Shown here piece after piece: positions 37,375-50,662 of a stretch of 64,000 bases of DNA. The position numbers were made by a program, and so were the translations under genes. Positions within the stretch are counted from its first letter, which is position 1, and every line of letters starts with the position of its first letter. A model generated the notes under the pieces. The model worked only from the letters and a program-made list of their open reading frames with translations, had not been told where the DNA came from and made no database searches. Source of the stretch: Chamaea fasciata (lineage: Eukaryota > Chordata > Aves > Passeriformes > Sylviidae); NCBI GenBank assembly GCA_029207755.1, contig JARCOQ010000003.1, positions 92,396,646-92,460,645 on the forward strand, written 5' to 3'.

Positions 37375-37518
37375 TACAGGGGTCTTATTTTGTTTCCCAC
37401 TCTGGGAGGATGGCTGGCATTCAGCCAATTAGGTCAAGAAAGGAAGGAAAGGTCAAACCATATGGTTACAGGCATTAGGGGTCTTGGGGGGAAAAACCAT
37501 TCCCCAGAGATATACAAC
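37375..37518 (-). repeat. Right arm of the 144-base inverted repeat
   Basis: This is the reverse complement of 37050-37193 at about 96 percent identity. Mismatches are one at the gctga(g/a)tgcc site and five clustered near the inner end. It ends gagatatacaac, followed by unrelated sequence. Confidence 0.92.
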
Positions 37519-39339
37519 GTCTGACGTGTTTTAGTAGTGCAGTCCACAGCCAATGACCAAACTTTACTTGAAATCCATCTTAGAGAAGCAAACAAAGAGA
37601 AAAAAAAGGGAGAGAAAAAACAGGGAATGCCACTCCTAAGGCACCAACTGGTAAGAGGAAGGAAAGAATACTCAGACAAAAAATTATCTCCAGTAAAGGT
37701 AGTGGTGACAGTAATAATGATAATAGTAATGAGAAAAAAGCCAATATTTTCTGACTTTCTCCCTGGTACAGTTATATTTTTCATTCAAACCTTCTCAAGA
37801 TCCTCATTGGTAGCCTATGATACTGTTTACACCAAATGGACCACGGGTGGGTGCTACAGACAAAATAGTATTCAACATGATATATTTGTGCATATATTTT
37901 CTTGTGCAATATATTTGTCCATTAAAATAACTATTAACTGCTCATTATCTAGAAGGTTTTGTTCAAGTATGAAGTTTCAGGCTGAACACTACCAAATCTG
38001 GAGTGATGTGATCTTTGTGTAGAGTTACAGGCAAAAATTACAAGGCAAAAGAATGAGAAGTGGGATGAGAACAGCATGATTTAAAAATCAATGGCAATCA
38101 CTTTTTAGGAGAAAGCCAGCATAACATTGTATCTGAATTCAGTAGTGCCAGGTGAGAACAACACCCCTTGTGAAACCATAGTGAAGGTAATGCTGCAGTC
38201 ACCTGGCAGTGTGTAGATGAAAAGTTACAGGTGCACCCTCAAGTGGAGGGCAGGCTGCAGAATTGGAGATGAAGGACAATACAGACTCAGACACTGTTCA
38301 GTGAGTTGCTGTGGAAACTCCAGGTGCACCTGAGTTTGATGCAGTGTTCCAGTTAACAGGAAGCTTCAGCTCCTAGCACTGTATTAGAGTTTGTACATGA
38401 ATCCATGCTTAAGTCCAGTCATGTAATGTGTCTGACCTGCAGAAGTCACATGCTCAGCTTTAGAAACCCCTCACTGACTGTGGGTGAACCCTAAGTTTTT
38501 GCTATTATTTGAAGGCAGAGCATACAATGCTTTATCTGTGATCCCCTTTGCTTATTAATTTTGCATAATCATCCTACTGGATAACTATTATCCAACAGGA
38601 AGATAAAGAATGTCTGAGCTCAGCTTCTTCTCACACTTCATGAACAGCACAATTTTGTAAATACAGCAAAGGTATTCTGCACTCAGTAGAGTGCTTTGTG
38701 TCAGAGAAGCCTTTAAACTGACAACATACTACTTTTATTTGATCTCTGCTTTGGAGATCTGCTTAAAATCCTGTCAAACCTTTTAGCAAGATGTATGGAA
38801 GAAAAATAATAAAGTAAACTTTTCCATTAAACAAAGTCATTGTTACATTTTACATGAACTATATTTCAAAGCAATTCAAAAATTCCTGAATTTTGTTTGT
38901 TTTATAGTTTGTGCTCATATTCAGGAAGTGTTTGATGATCTTCAAAAGATCTACCCTCTGCGGTTTCCTTTTATCCAATTTCAAGTAAGACAATGAAAGA
39001 AAGAAAAAGTTACTTATTTAAATAGAATTTAAGTGACTTTATTAAGCAAAAGAACAAAGAATGGGGTCAAGTATCTGTTCCAGACAGATTACTCTCTCTG
39101 AAAGGGAATAAAAGAACCATTTGATGAAGTAGCATTTTTCAACCTGCTGCAGTTCTTACCAAGGTTATAACAGACAATTTGGAAACTATAGTGAAATTAA
39201 AATGTGTAGTTCCTCCTCTAAAATCTTTTACGTGTGGAAAAAGGTGACATACAGTCAATATGAGTATACCTTTTGAATTCTAAGGTGGATATTTCTGATT
39301 TTGTAAAAAATAAATAAAACTAACTTTAAAAAGCACACA

Positions 39340-39727
39340 AGATTTGAATGTTACAATAGAGAGTTAAATTAATCTGCTTTTGTCTGTTTTCTGACTTTTG
39401 AAACAGAGGCAGTACCATATAGATTTTTTTTTTTCTTTATAAAGAAGATGTGTTCAAGGACCTTGTCTTTTGAATACTATGTTTTGGCAGACTTCCATGG
39501 TTTGGCAGACTTTGGAAGTGAAGAATCTAAATTGGATCCATGTAAGCAGCTGATATTTACAGAGCAAATTTTGTTTACTGCATGCTAGTTTAAGCTATGT
39601 AACAAGTGATTTAGATGTGTTTTAACATGAAAACAACCTCTTAATTTTATATATATTGTTGTAGGTGCCACAAGTATATATCTTACAGCACACGGTGCTA
39701 TTTCAATTATTTCTCCAAGAATATGCC
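39340..39727 (-). repeat. Unclassified interspersed repeat, copy 2 (inverted)
   Basis: This is the inverted partner of 32237-32600 (see that entry for shared blocks). Read on the - strand it starts after a GGAA array with ggcaggcatattcttggag. It then follows copy 1 closely through ggatccaatttagattctt and attcaaaagacaagg. A local duplication of tttggcagactt (39484-39518) is present only here. Confidence 0.75.
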
Positions 39728-39815
39728 TGCCTTCCTTCCTTCCTTCCTTCCTTCCTTCCTTCCTTCCTTCCTTCCTTCCTTCCTTCCTTCCTTCCTTCCT
39801 TCCTTCCTTCCTTCC
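39728..39815. repeat. (CTTC)n microsatellite
   Basis: About 22 nearly perfect CTTC units, homopyrimidine on the + strand. It abuts the 5' end of repeat copy 2, just as the GGAGA array abuts copy 1. Confidence 0.95.
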
Positions 39816-42800
39816 GTGAATTTTAGTTAATAAATTAAATTAAAATCACATACAAGATGGTTTTTTTTCTCATGTGGGGGAGTGAGAAACCTTTTTCATC
39901 TTTCTGGGATGGGGAGGCAGTTCATGTTGCCAAGATGAAAGAAGGTTTCTGGAACTGGGCAGGTATCTGGGAGGCCCTGAAGTCAGGAAGTGGCCTCTGC
40001 AGTCAAGAACTAAGAGCTCTTTCAAGGTAATATGATGCTTTTCTGCTTGAGATACTAAAATTAGTAGTTACTCACAGAACACCTGTGCTAGATAGGTAAT
40101 GTTTCATGACATCTGTCAAGACTGGCAGTGCTTTATTTTTCAGTTACCATAGGTGGACAAGCCATATCCCTTCTTTACACAAATCTGCCATGGCTTGATC
40201 TCTCATCAGGAATATAAGAGGTGTGGTTTAATTTACTTTGCTTCTATAAAAGAATTTTAAAATGTATCTGATGCTTGCTAGAAGAATAATTGTGTCAATG
40301 TGGCCGAAGGCCTTTGTTTAATTTTGCATAAGGAATTAAAGATTAATTGGAGGTGAAGAAATGGAAGTGAACATGAATATATTTTTCCTGTCTACTTATT
40401 TGGTACTCACAAGGTAAGAGTGAATGTTGATTCATGAGTTACTTCAGAATTTTATTTCCCAACTGTTTAATGTATGAGTTTCTTAGAATCATTCCTTTTC
40501 CCTTATTTAATGCCCTATCCACTATGCTAAAGAGATTAGTCAACATTTGTTCACTTTGTGACTGATTTTCAAATTTCTCTGTGTGAGGCAGAAGTCATAG
40601 GAGATGCATGTTCAAATCCCCAGAGGAAAAGTGAATTAAATTTAGGTGTCACACATCCTGGCTGCATGTGTTAATTATGATATATAAAAGTAGCAGCAGT
40701 ATCAGCTAATGTAAATATATATTTAAAGAAAAACCATGACTTTTCCCATACCACTCAGTAAAATATTAGGGCCTTGAAGTAGAGACATGACTTTTACTGC
40801 TTATGCTTTTCCTGCTGCCAAGGCCAGACTCAGTATTGCATTTCATGGCTGTTCTTTTGAGTTTCTAGTTCATAATTATGGGAAGTGTGGTCATGCAGTT
40901 CTGGACTGCAGTGTGCAGGAACAGTTAGAAAAGTATTCAGTTGAAGCCCTTAGGGCATAGGGTCCACTTTATAGCTGGGCATTGCTCACAAATGGCAGAG
41001 ATTGCAGTCATTAGCACACTTAGAAGCTCCAACAGTCTGGAGAAAAAAGGAATTTTTCCATGGATGAGGACAACATTTCTTTGAAAAAAGTCAGGCCAAG
41101 ACATCAGGGGAGCTAATTAAACATGGCCTTGACTTGATATCCTATGATTAGCAAAATATAGCTAGAAAACTTTAACCTGAGCTGTGACAGGTTTTGTATA
41201 AATTGAGAAAGGGAAGTTACAAAGCAGGGCTTAATTTCCTTTGGAAACCTCTTTCTGGGGTCTGTTGTTAGTGATTTTCTGACTGACACAAGACAAGGTA
41301 GGAAACTTGACTGGCCAGATGACATGAGCAAGCCTTTGTCAGGATAACAAAAAGAATGATGGGGTCTGATAAAACTGCATAACTCTCAGATATTTGCAAA
41401 GGATTTGAAAAGGGGTAACGTGCACTGAAAACAGAATATACTTTTGTAGCATGGGTTGGAGGTATATGAGTGCCAACTTGAGTTCCGAGAACTTTACCAT
41501 GTAATTGAAGTTTAGTAAATAATTGTTCATGTTAGAATGCATCTGCTTCTTGCATAAAGTAGTGTACTTTAGAAGGGTAGTAGTATTTTAACTTTAGTTT
41601 GCATCTCTCATTATCCCTGATCTTACGATCCCTGTCAGTGCTTTTATTCACAGATTTAAAATTACCATGGCTTTGAACCTTGGAACATAGACTTATTGGA
41701 GAGAGAAACATGTCCAGTTCTAGATTTTGGAAAGCTCATTGTACACTTTCTCTATCACTGCATATATCTTATTGGTTTACATTCACTCACTGAAACAAAA
41801 CATAGAATATTGCATGAACATTAACTAAGAAAAAATCCTTTGCTTCCATACTTTTTTTCCCTTCAACATTGTACTTGTGTATTTCTAGTGCTTTAAAGGA
41901 GTTAGATAATATGATACTAATGCAGCCTAAGGAACCATTATTTTTTTGCATGCATCTTTACTTAGGCAAACACTAGTTTGCAGAAGGCTTGTGTAGAATA
42001 CTGGTGTTACAAATGTTTCTCATTAATGTGGCATTAGTGTTGGCATTGCTTTGAATTACATTTTATAAACTTAATTGGTTCTACCTTTTTCCTAAAATCC
42101 AAGACAAAAATACCTATATATGGATATGTGCGCACCAAGAGGTACAGAGAGACCTGTATATGTTGCCATATGTAATAGGTATTACATACTTGACTTGCCT
42201 TACCAAAGAAGTATCAAAATAAAAATCTAGTTTCTCAGTGTACTACAGTTCTTTGAAACATTTAGACAATGTAAGATGACTTTAAACATGTTAGAAATAC
42301 CTTATGCATCCTACATTCCCTATCAAAGAAGGAGTTCATCTGTCTGAAGTTTTGTTACAGGGGTTCTTATTCCCCAACACCCTTCTGCCTGCTAAATATA
42401 ATGTAGCTCAAAACTGAAGTTAAGGAAGGGGAGAATATAAAGCTCTACTTTAAAATAGCAAATGAACTCTAACTAAAAATGCTAGATAAAGATCCTGAGC
42501 TAGTTTATTGGTGATTTCCTTTTTCATTTTGCCTAAGGAGATCCCAAATGAAAAGTAGAACTAAGGCTGCAGGTAAGATTGCAACTGTCTCGTTCCCCCT
42601 TCCTTTCTTCCACTTTTCATCTTTATTTCCTTCCTTCCCCCTTCCCTCCATCCATCCCTGCTTTCTATTCCTTCTCCTTCTTACTCCCTTTCTTTCTTCA
42701 GATTTATTGTAGGGAGGAAGTAAAAAATACACTTGTTTTATACTTTTCAAGAGCAAGAGCCACATAAATTTGATATCTGTGAAGGCCTCAGAAATGTAAA

Positions 42801-43646
42801 TACAGTACATTTATGCTTCTTATTTTCAAATGTAAATCATACATTTCTTCTTGAATATATTTAAATCAATTATTTTCTGATATATTTGCTGGTCTATCTT
42901 TACAGTGTATTTTTTAAATAATTCTTTACACATATAATTAAACTATATTAAGGTTTACCTAAAACTGTGTTCCCCCCACACACACACTTCCTCAAATAAA
43001 TGTTTAAACATCCTGAAAACCCTAAAAATCTAGTAAACATTTTCAGAAAAAATGCAGATTTTTTGTGTCTAAGCCTATCATGCCTTTGATAGGACGCATT
43101 TTTTGTTTTACAATTATACATTAATTTATTTTTATTATATCTGTTATATTTTTACAAAACTCTGAATGAGATCTAATGATGTTTAGGTCAAAAAAACATA
43201 GTATATTTTATCCCTAGACTGGAAAATGAGATATCAGTATCAATCTTGTGGGCCTAAAAAGAAGTTGAATAATAATGGTTGGTATGTTAATATTACTGTG
43301 GGATTTTATAAAGTATTTTTGGGTAATTTTAAGTGGTTTTAATATCTGTTTGTATAGTACACCAATATTATTTTCTCTCTGTTAGTTTGTTTTAATCTAT
43401 GCGATGGAATTTATGTTGCATATTTGGAATAATTTTTTTAGCCTTTATTCAGAATTCAAATGGAGTCCATGATCTGGAGCATACTACTCCTACTATTTAT
43501 TACTTTCTTTACTGGGAGCTCCGACAAGAAATGTCTAATGAAAGTGTCAGTAGGTGCTTACTACAGATGGCTGTGAAAAAGACTCACCTACTCTTTACAC
43601 AGAAAGAAAAGGATCTGTCTCCTTGGCACTGAATGATGTCAATAAG

Positions 43647-43825
43647 TGTTGGGGGTTTTTTTTGTTTGGTTTTGGGGTTTTTTTGTGGTCTTTTTGTTTG
43701 TTTGTTTGTTTTGTTTTTGGGGTTTTTTGTTTGCTTTGTTTTATTCCAGGAAGAGAAAATCATGTTTGAATGTTCTTGATTTAGTACCAGATTGTTTTTT
43801 GGTTTTTTGGGGTTTTTTTGGCAGC
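43647..43825. repeat. G/T-rich low-complexity tract
   Basis: Two blocks of T runs broken by G runs (for example ggttttggggtttttttgtgg, shortened here), separated by ordinary sequence at about 43745-43790. Open frames rich in Phe, Trp and Cys across it are composition artefacts. Confidence 0.85.
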
Positions 43826-44175
43826 TTATTGTCTGTTTTGTTAAATACTTATATGTAAAGCTGAATACAGAGGTAAAATCAAGATTATGTTTATTTGAAA
43901 TTTTACCACCATAACTATGTTTCAACAAAGCATTCAATTTTTATGATATCCAGGCTGATCTACATTATTGCTTAGTCTTAGAGGACCAGGAGAGAAATTG
44001 GAAGTAAAAGAACATAAGTGCAGATAATGAACAGACGCAGTCTTTGGTAGGGTTTCTAGGAGTTGGTCCAACAGATGAGACTTGCTAGAAATACACTTTT
44101 CCTAAACCGCTTGTTAGAGATTTCATAGAGTCTAAGTATTATTGCTAATAACTCATATTTTCTTGAATTGGATAA

Positions 44176-44481
<306 letters not shown>

Positions 44482-47400
44482 TGACACAAAATTAATTAAT
44501 TCTAGGTGGATAGCATAAATGTCTTTATACTATGTCTTTATACTTGTACTTTATAGAGTTTCAATGATTTCTACTTGATTCAAAGAAACTATAGGAGACA
44601 TTGTGAGTTCAATTACATTTCTAGAAGTATTAGACTGTTTAAAGTGGTTAAAATCTTAACAGGACACCTAAAATTTGAACTTGGATTTTGAATAGTATTT
44701 TTTCTCTTTGCACAATAATTATAAATGTGGCACAGGGATTTTTTTTCCCCGACTAAAACTGTAGTTCCAGATGTCTTTCATTATTTACATTGCAGGTAAC
44801 TTTTGAAACACAGTGTAAATATAGATTTTGAGCATGTACTTTTCTAAATCATGATAATAAGTTGCCTTTTCCTAATAATAGCTGTTTCATTGTTATATGT
44901 ACTGAAAATCCTGATATTCTCCTGAGGTGTGTTGACAGGCACTAAATTAATCTTTCAAATTTATGTCTCCAAATTTTCAGTTAATTAATACTTAAAATCA
45001 CAAAAATATTCATAATTCAGTTAGAAACTTCCTTTCTGGATATACCCCAGTAAACCATTTAACATTTTAGAAATTTCTGTCTACATTTCAAATTTGAATT
45101 TTTTTAATTTGTACTGAGTGCTTCTCACAAGGAGTTTAACCATAGAATTGCTATGGGTCAAATATTGGTGGCTATATTTTTATCCATTTCATCATCTCAA
45201 GAGCTTTCTTATGTAATTAATTAAGTGTGACAATTCAATTCCTGCAAAAACGAGGCATTTACAGATGGGATGAGGGTGGGGAGGTAAAAAGTCTTCATTT
45301 TAATATAAAAATTAATATCTTTGTTATTATATCTCTTCAATAAGTGCTGTCTGCATTTGACAATGAAATAAGCAAAACTTATAGTTGAGTTTATAGATTA
45401 GAAAATTAAAATCAAAAGAACAGCATTTTCTCTATCTTTACCTACAAAAACATTGATAATAAATGCTACCATGTATAAAACAAAGCAGGACCTTGGTTTT
45501 GCTTTTAGACCAAAGGGAATTGAGTAGGTGGATAAATTACACGGTCTGTATTGTCCTTTGCTCCCATTATCCATGGTCTGACAGTGCAGATCCCCAAAAG
45601 TATTTTTGCTCTGAAGAGATGCAGCAGAGGAGAAAGAACTTAATTGCCCACTGAGTTGCTTGAATGTGGTACATAAGTCTCCCAGAAGCTTTGTAGATCT
45701 CTGTTTTATAAATAATTTAATAAACTACTCAAAAATCTGCAACAAAAGTCCTTTAGAAAACCCCAAAGAAACATTCAAGAAACTCAGTTATCATTCAGAA
45801 CATCTCATGAGTAATGTCCAGTGTACTTAGCGATATTCCCCAGAGATACAAGAAAGATTTGCCTGAGACAAAGCTGTTCTGAGCAATCTGTTAGATACTT
45901 TCTTCTTTTATAGATCTTTTAGCACAATACTTCAGAGGATCCAAAGGAAACAAAGCCAAAATTGTGGTACTGTCTGAACTGCAAGGACTGCTCTCTGGTT
46001 TTGAGTCAGTTGGCACAGCACAACTTCCATTTATACAATTAAGCTCTCTTCCACCAATTAAGGACTCTCTATTACCTCTGATTATGAAAATAAAGTCTAT
46101 TTCCTCTCTCTTCCGATGCCAGGATGTCCTTTTACACATTTCCATTGGAAACAGCACTTTGGCAGGGCTATGGGCTTCGAAGTTTGCTTTCTTTCTTCTT
46201 TGCACCCAAAATAGAAGCAAAATGTGTTATAAACCCCAGCTTTCTATCTTGTGCTGCACAGAAAGAAGCTGCAAGACTGCCTTGCTGGCAGCTTTTTACT
46301 GTCAGAATGAGAAACTTCAAGAATCATTACAAAACTCTAGCAAGCATTTCCTTCTCCTTCAGGTGAATGTAGCACATAATCCCACAGCAGGTGCAGATAC
46401 ATTAGCAATATTACTGAAGCATTTCTCCTCATGAATGACTGTAGCGCTGTCCTCTCCTTTTGTCTGCATATTTTAACCCCAGCAAGAAAAACAAACACTT
46501 TCAGTTTCTCAAAAAAAGGGGAAAAGAGGTATCCCTGAATGCTTTTGCTAAATTAATGTTAAGCACAGCTTGAGACAATGCTGTGATCATTCCCCACTGC
46601 CCCCAAGACCAGCTTCTGCAGTTTGACTACACCTCTAATGTTAAACTCTCACGTCTTGCACAATGAGGTGGCTCACTGGAATTGTGCCTCATAAAGAGTC
46701 CCTGGCCTATTCAGCTCCTGCACTAATACTTTCTCAGGGAAGATTTGTGAAGGTGTTAGTAAGTCTCCATTAAATGTGTTCCAGAGATGTACTGACAATA
46801 AATACTGTGTAGACAATTAAATTGTGGTGGTTTGACTCCTGCTCTTTCACTATTTACTTGCTTTGAAAATATAAACTAATCTGCAGCTTTATATATCAGC
46901 TCAGTATTCAAGTGGGAATATTGAGGCTGGATATGGAGGCTGTAGAGTGTATGGAATGGCATATAATTTGCAAGAGTACTTCTGGCATCAATAAGACTAG
47001 TGCATGAGGAAGGGTCAAAACTATTACTTTCAAGAAGAATGCATGCAGGTTAATATCTGTAATTTGTGGGCAAAGCATTCTATAGCTGTGACAAAATTTG
47101 AACTGGAATTGGTGGGATAGAAATTTAAATTCAAGTAATAGAAACAGTTTCACCACATTGAAGGACACATGACAAAAGGGAACACTTGGATTATCCCTTT
47201 ATTTTAGAGCTTATCCTTTCTCACTCACTAACACTTCATCTTCCTGGTCTCCATGTTTTAACTACCACTTGAAGATGCATAATTTTTTAAAGTGGCTGCC
47301 TTTGCCAGAATATTTATAATGCAACTGCAGTGAATTTGTCAGAGGTAAGAGGAAAAACAGAATGTAATATTCTGCCTTTCATCTTTTTTTGCCAAATAGA

Positions 47401-47827
47401 CCTTCTTTTTTATCCTTTGTGACAGAGGAAATTGTAATTGCAACATGCAACTTATATTTCAAATAGGTTCTCCTAAATAAGTTAAATGTATGTACTAAAT
47501 ATGAATCAATAGTGATAAATAGTCTAGAGTACTTTATTAAGTGTATGCTGTACCTCTCAAATCAGTGGCATATGACATGACACAATGGCTGTACACAAGT
47601 TGTCTACTGGGAATGGTTCTTGGCCCACATTAATTAGCATCACAAGCACTGGTAAAAATGTGTTTTCTTTGCTAGGATGGTTCAACCAACTTTTCAGTGT
47701 AGACAAGGGAGATTCAGTGCTTGTATTTGTTCAGTAACAATGTTCCAGTTATTGGAGTAGATATGTACTTGCTTATGTCTGTAATGTGAACAACAGATGG
47801 ACAAGTGTCACCACAAATTGTACTAGC

Positions 47828-47852
47828 CTGTTTGTTTGTTTGTTTGTTTGTT
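47828..47852. repeat. (TTTG)n microsatellite
   Basis: Six TTTG units. Confidence 0.9.
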
Positions 47853-48615
47853 CGGTTTTTTTACAGCTGTTTTCACAGGGTCTCTCATATCTAATTTTTA
47901 TTTCATAAAACACTGTTTTCATTTGGGTCTAGATTAATCTTGAGGGATTCTACTATTTAGCTTGTTAGTCCTCAGGTAGGAAGAGTATTTCTAACAGTCA
48001 GTGACGTAAAACACAGTTGAAACAAGATGTCTGTAACCTTTAGCTGTGGGTTTTTTCTTTGTTTGTTTGATTTGTTTTACAGATGAATAAAAATCTCTTT
48101 TTAAACATAGGCAGCATTATTAATTAATGACAATTAGCAGAAATTCCATTTCAAGTACTGTCTCCCAGATTAAGTGTAATAGATCTATGGAAATAAATCT
48201 TATGGTGAAGAAATGATTCTTTTCATTGTACAATAGTTTTCCAGCTCTAATAAAAAAAGCATAATCTGTCCATGAAATTGATCAGTAGTTCTGTCCCAAG
48301 GCAATGGTTAGAAGCTTGCAAGTAATTTTTCAGATACATTTAGCATAGCTTTAAGTCATATTTCTTCCAAGAAGTGGATCTTAAGTACGTGTAACTGCTT
48401 CCCTGAACCTTAAATACAATGGATTGTATCTTCTGAGACATCTCATCTGTGTGCCTTGGTATAAGACAGTCTTTTCATCAATAATAAAGACTGAATGTAT
48501 TCTTCTATCAGTTATTCAAGTTTCTTTTAGAGTAGGTTAATATTTATATCTGTGTAGGTTTATAAAAGTAAAAATATGCTTTTGTCTTAAAAAGTCTTTA
48601 TGCATGTTGGTTTTA

Positions 48616-48640
48616 TTTTTTTTTTTTTTTTTTTTTTTTT
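48616..48640. repeat. 25-base T homopolymer
   Basis: An uninterrupted T run within the CUB 7 intron, well away from either splice site. Confidence 0.93.
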
Positions 48641-49975
48641 GTTAATGGCATTTGAGATGAACATGATACTTTCAAGACATTTACCTATGGATGGCATGCT
48701 GGTATTTTCTCCGCAGGAAAAAACTAGAACTGCTTTTAATTTTTGGTCCTCACCTAAAAATGTTGCAATGGTCTGTTATCTCAAAAGAAGCATTTCTAAA
48801 GTTTTTTAATACATCTAGCTGGACATTCAAATAGGAAGAACTGCCTGAGACTCAGATGTAGCAATTTAGATTGTTAAATGGGTCACTCCTGCTTCTCACT
48901 GCAATCAGTATAAATCCACACTGTACCACAAGGTCTGCAAGTGGAGGGATGAAAATCCAGTGCTTGAAATACTTACTGTAATTGTAGCTTTTGTTCTGGT
49001 TGTTTCTAGTCACTCTAGGACACATGAGATAAGGGTAAATTATCTTTCACTTCATATCAGAAACCAGCTGTTTAAATCCATTTTGTGCTTTTCTATAAGC
49101 ATTGACATGACATTTCATATATGGTGTATATTTACACACTTCACATTGCTTATTTTTCTATGAGAAAGTAGAGGAGGTTTATTTAATTTAAAGAAGAAAT
49201 TAGTTTTTTGTCTTGAGAAAACAAACAAAACTGCAGAAGGCTATTTTTGCACTTTGTGACTTTCAAGGTTTTGCAATAAGAAAAAAAATGATTTTTTTAC
49301 CCTCTTGGCAAGAGTTTGTACTTCTCCTGTATTTGTGAACAGTCAAAAGACATTTTTAAAAATTTTAGGATTTGAAAAAGTACATTGGTTGATTTTGTTG
49401 AAAATTTTCAGTAAAATAACATGGTAAAAAAGAACATCTCGACAATTAGTTTGGAAATAGACTTGTGTCTTTTTGAAAACTTATCAGTCTTTGTTAAATC
49501 CTAGAGTAAACCAAATTGCTGAAGGCTTAGAGCCTGAGATAAAAGATTACAAATTGACTTCAATATCTCATTTTTTCTCTTGTTATGTCCAGTCAGGAGA
49601 GAACAGAGTAGGCTGTAAGGGTTTACCTTCAATGGTGATTTCAGAACTTATACTTTTGTTGCCCTTTGTGAATAATCAAGAAAACAATCTGAGTTTATGA
49701 AATCTCAAAAGATAGAATTGCATTTAAATATTAATTTCTTTCAAGATGAGCTCACAAAACTGAAAAGGCAAAAGACTATAAACATCTTAAGGGGGGCAAA
49801 ATATTTAAGATTTCACTGAACTCTAAAACCAGGGGTATATAGCTCTCAAAATAGATACATTAAGGTTTTGGAGAAACTATTGACAATACATTGCAAACTT
49901 TGGAACTATTGTATAAGTGAAAATCTTTCAAATATTTAGATTTGATGTCCAATTTCATGCTCTTATTTTTGCAAG

Positions 49976-50132
49976 GTGTATGATGGAAAAGACAGTTCCT
50001 CACGCTCTCTTGGAGTCTTCACCAAAAATGACATGATGGGAATTATTCTTAATAGCACCTCTAACCATATGTGGATAGAGTTTAATACCAATGGATCTGA
50101 TACTGACCAAGGGTTTCAGCTGACTTATACAA
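49976..50132 (+). CDS. CSMD1: CSMD1 exon encoding the C-terminal part of CUB domain 7
   Basis: This 157-base exon lies between tttttgcaag and gtaagt. It starts in frame with VYDGKDSSSRSLGVFTKND and continues MMGIILNSTSNHMWIEF, closing with DTDQGFQLTYT. Two N-glycosylation sequons (NST and NGS) are visible. It ends with one base (a) of the next Ser codon. With 44213-44382 the domain is 327 bases. It is the last certain exon in the window; the next module should be sushi 7. Confidence 0.95.
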
Positions 50133-50496
50133 GTAAGTAGCTCATAAACATGATCTGATTGATTGATTTGCAGGGAAATTTGTATTTCTCAGCTGTAGTG
50201 ATTTCTTTTTAAATATTGAAGGTAATTTCCTAGAATGTACTGTGGTTAAGATACCGAGCTTCATTTGTCTACATGACTGGCTAGGTGTTAGTAATTTAAA
50301 AGCACTGTAGAAAGCAAATTTGTAAGTTTTTAAACTTAAAAAGCATGATTATTTTTAAGACTTAGTAGCGGCGTTGCGACATATGTGGGTTGAATGTATT
50401 AGTTGTTAAACTAATACAAACAGCAAACGTACAGAAAGTCGGTGTTTTAAAATGGAAAGTTCAAGCTCTGCAGTCAGGAAGAGAGGCGAGAGGCGA

Positions 50497-50515
50497 GGGG
50501 CGGGGAGGGGCGGGG
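50497..50515 (+). other. Predicted G-quadruplex motif with one-base loops
   Basis: The sequence is ggggcggggaggggcgggg: four G4 runs separated by single bases. One-base loops and four tetrads are the layout usually found most stable in vitro. It sits 365 bases after the CUB 7 exon donor, on the coding strand, in a locally very GC-rich 35-base patch of an AT-rich intron. Confidence 0.85.
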
Positions 50516-50516
50516 C

Positions 50517-50662
50517 GAGAAGAGAAGAGAAGAGAAGAGAAGAGAAGAGAAGAGAAGAGAAGAGAAGAGAAGAGAAGAGAAGAGAAGAGAAGAGAAGAGA
50601 AGAGAAGAGAAGAGAAGAGAAGAGAAGAGAAGAGAAGAGAAGAGAAGAGAAGAGAAGAGAAA
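50517..50662 (+). repeat. (AGAAG)n pentanucleotide array, 146-base homopurine tract
   Basis: About 29 perfect AGAAG units directly follow the G-quadruplex motif. The purine strand is the coding strand. The open frames (repeated REEK on one strand, LLFSS on the other) are artefacts. Confidence 0.95.

Larger units (their letters stand above)
37050..37518. mobile_element. Fold-back LTR element
   Basis: A + strand LTR-like unit runs from about tgttgtatatc (37049) to gtgcccaaca (37373), TG...CA. It has a gagaataaac polyadenylation-type signal at 37230. It is followed at once by an inverted copy of its own first 144 bases (37375-37518). The spacer of 181 bases includes a run of eight Gs and a run of six Gs (37333-37350). 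Transcribed as part of the CSMD1 pre-mRNA it would form a long hairpin. No viral coding sequence was recognised. Confidence 0.7.

Noticed and set aside
37537..38022. 161-codon open frame next to the fold-back LTR
   Set aside because: I considered it as a retroviral remnant, but no gag, pol or env motif is visible and the composition looks random.
45964..46434. 156-codon open frame in the CUB 7 intron
   Set aside because: No recognisable domain, no splice logic and no matching neighbour; the length is within chance for 64 kb.
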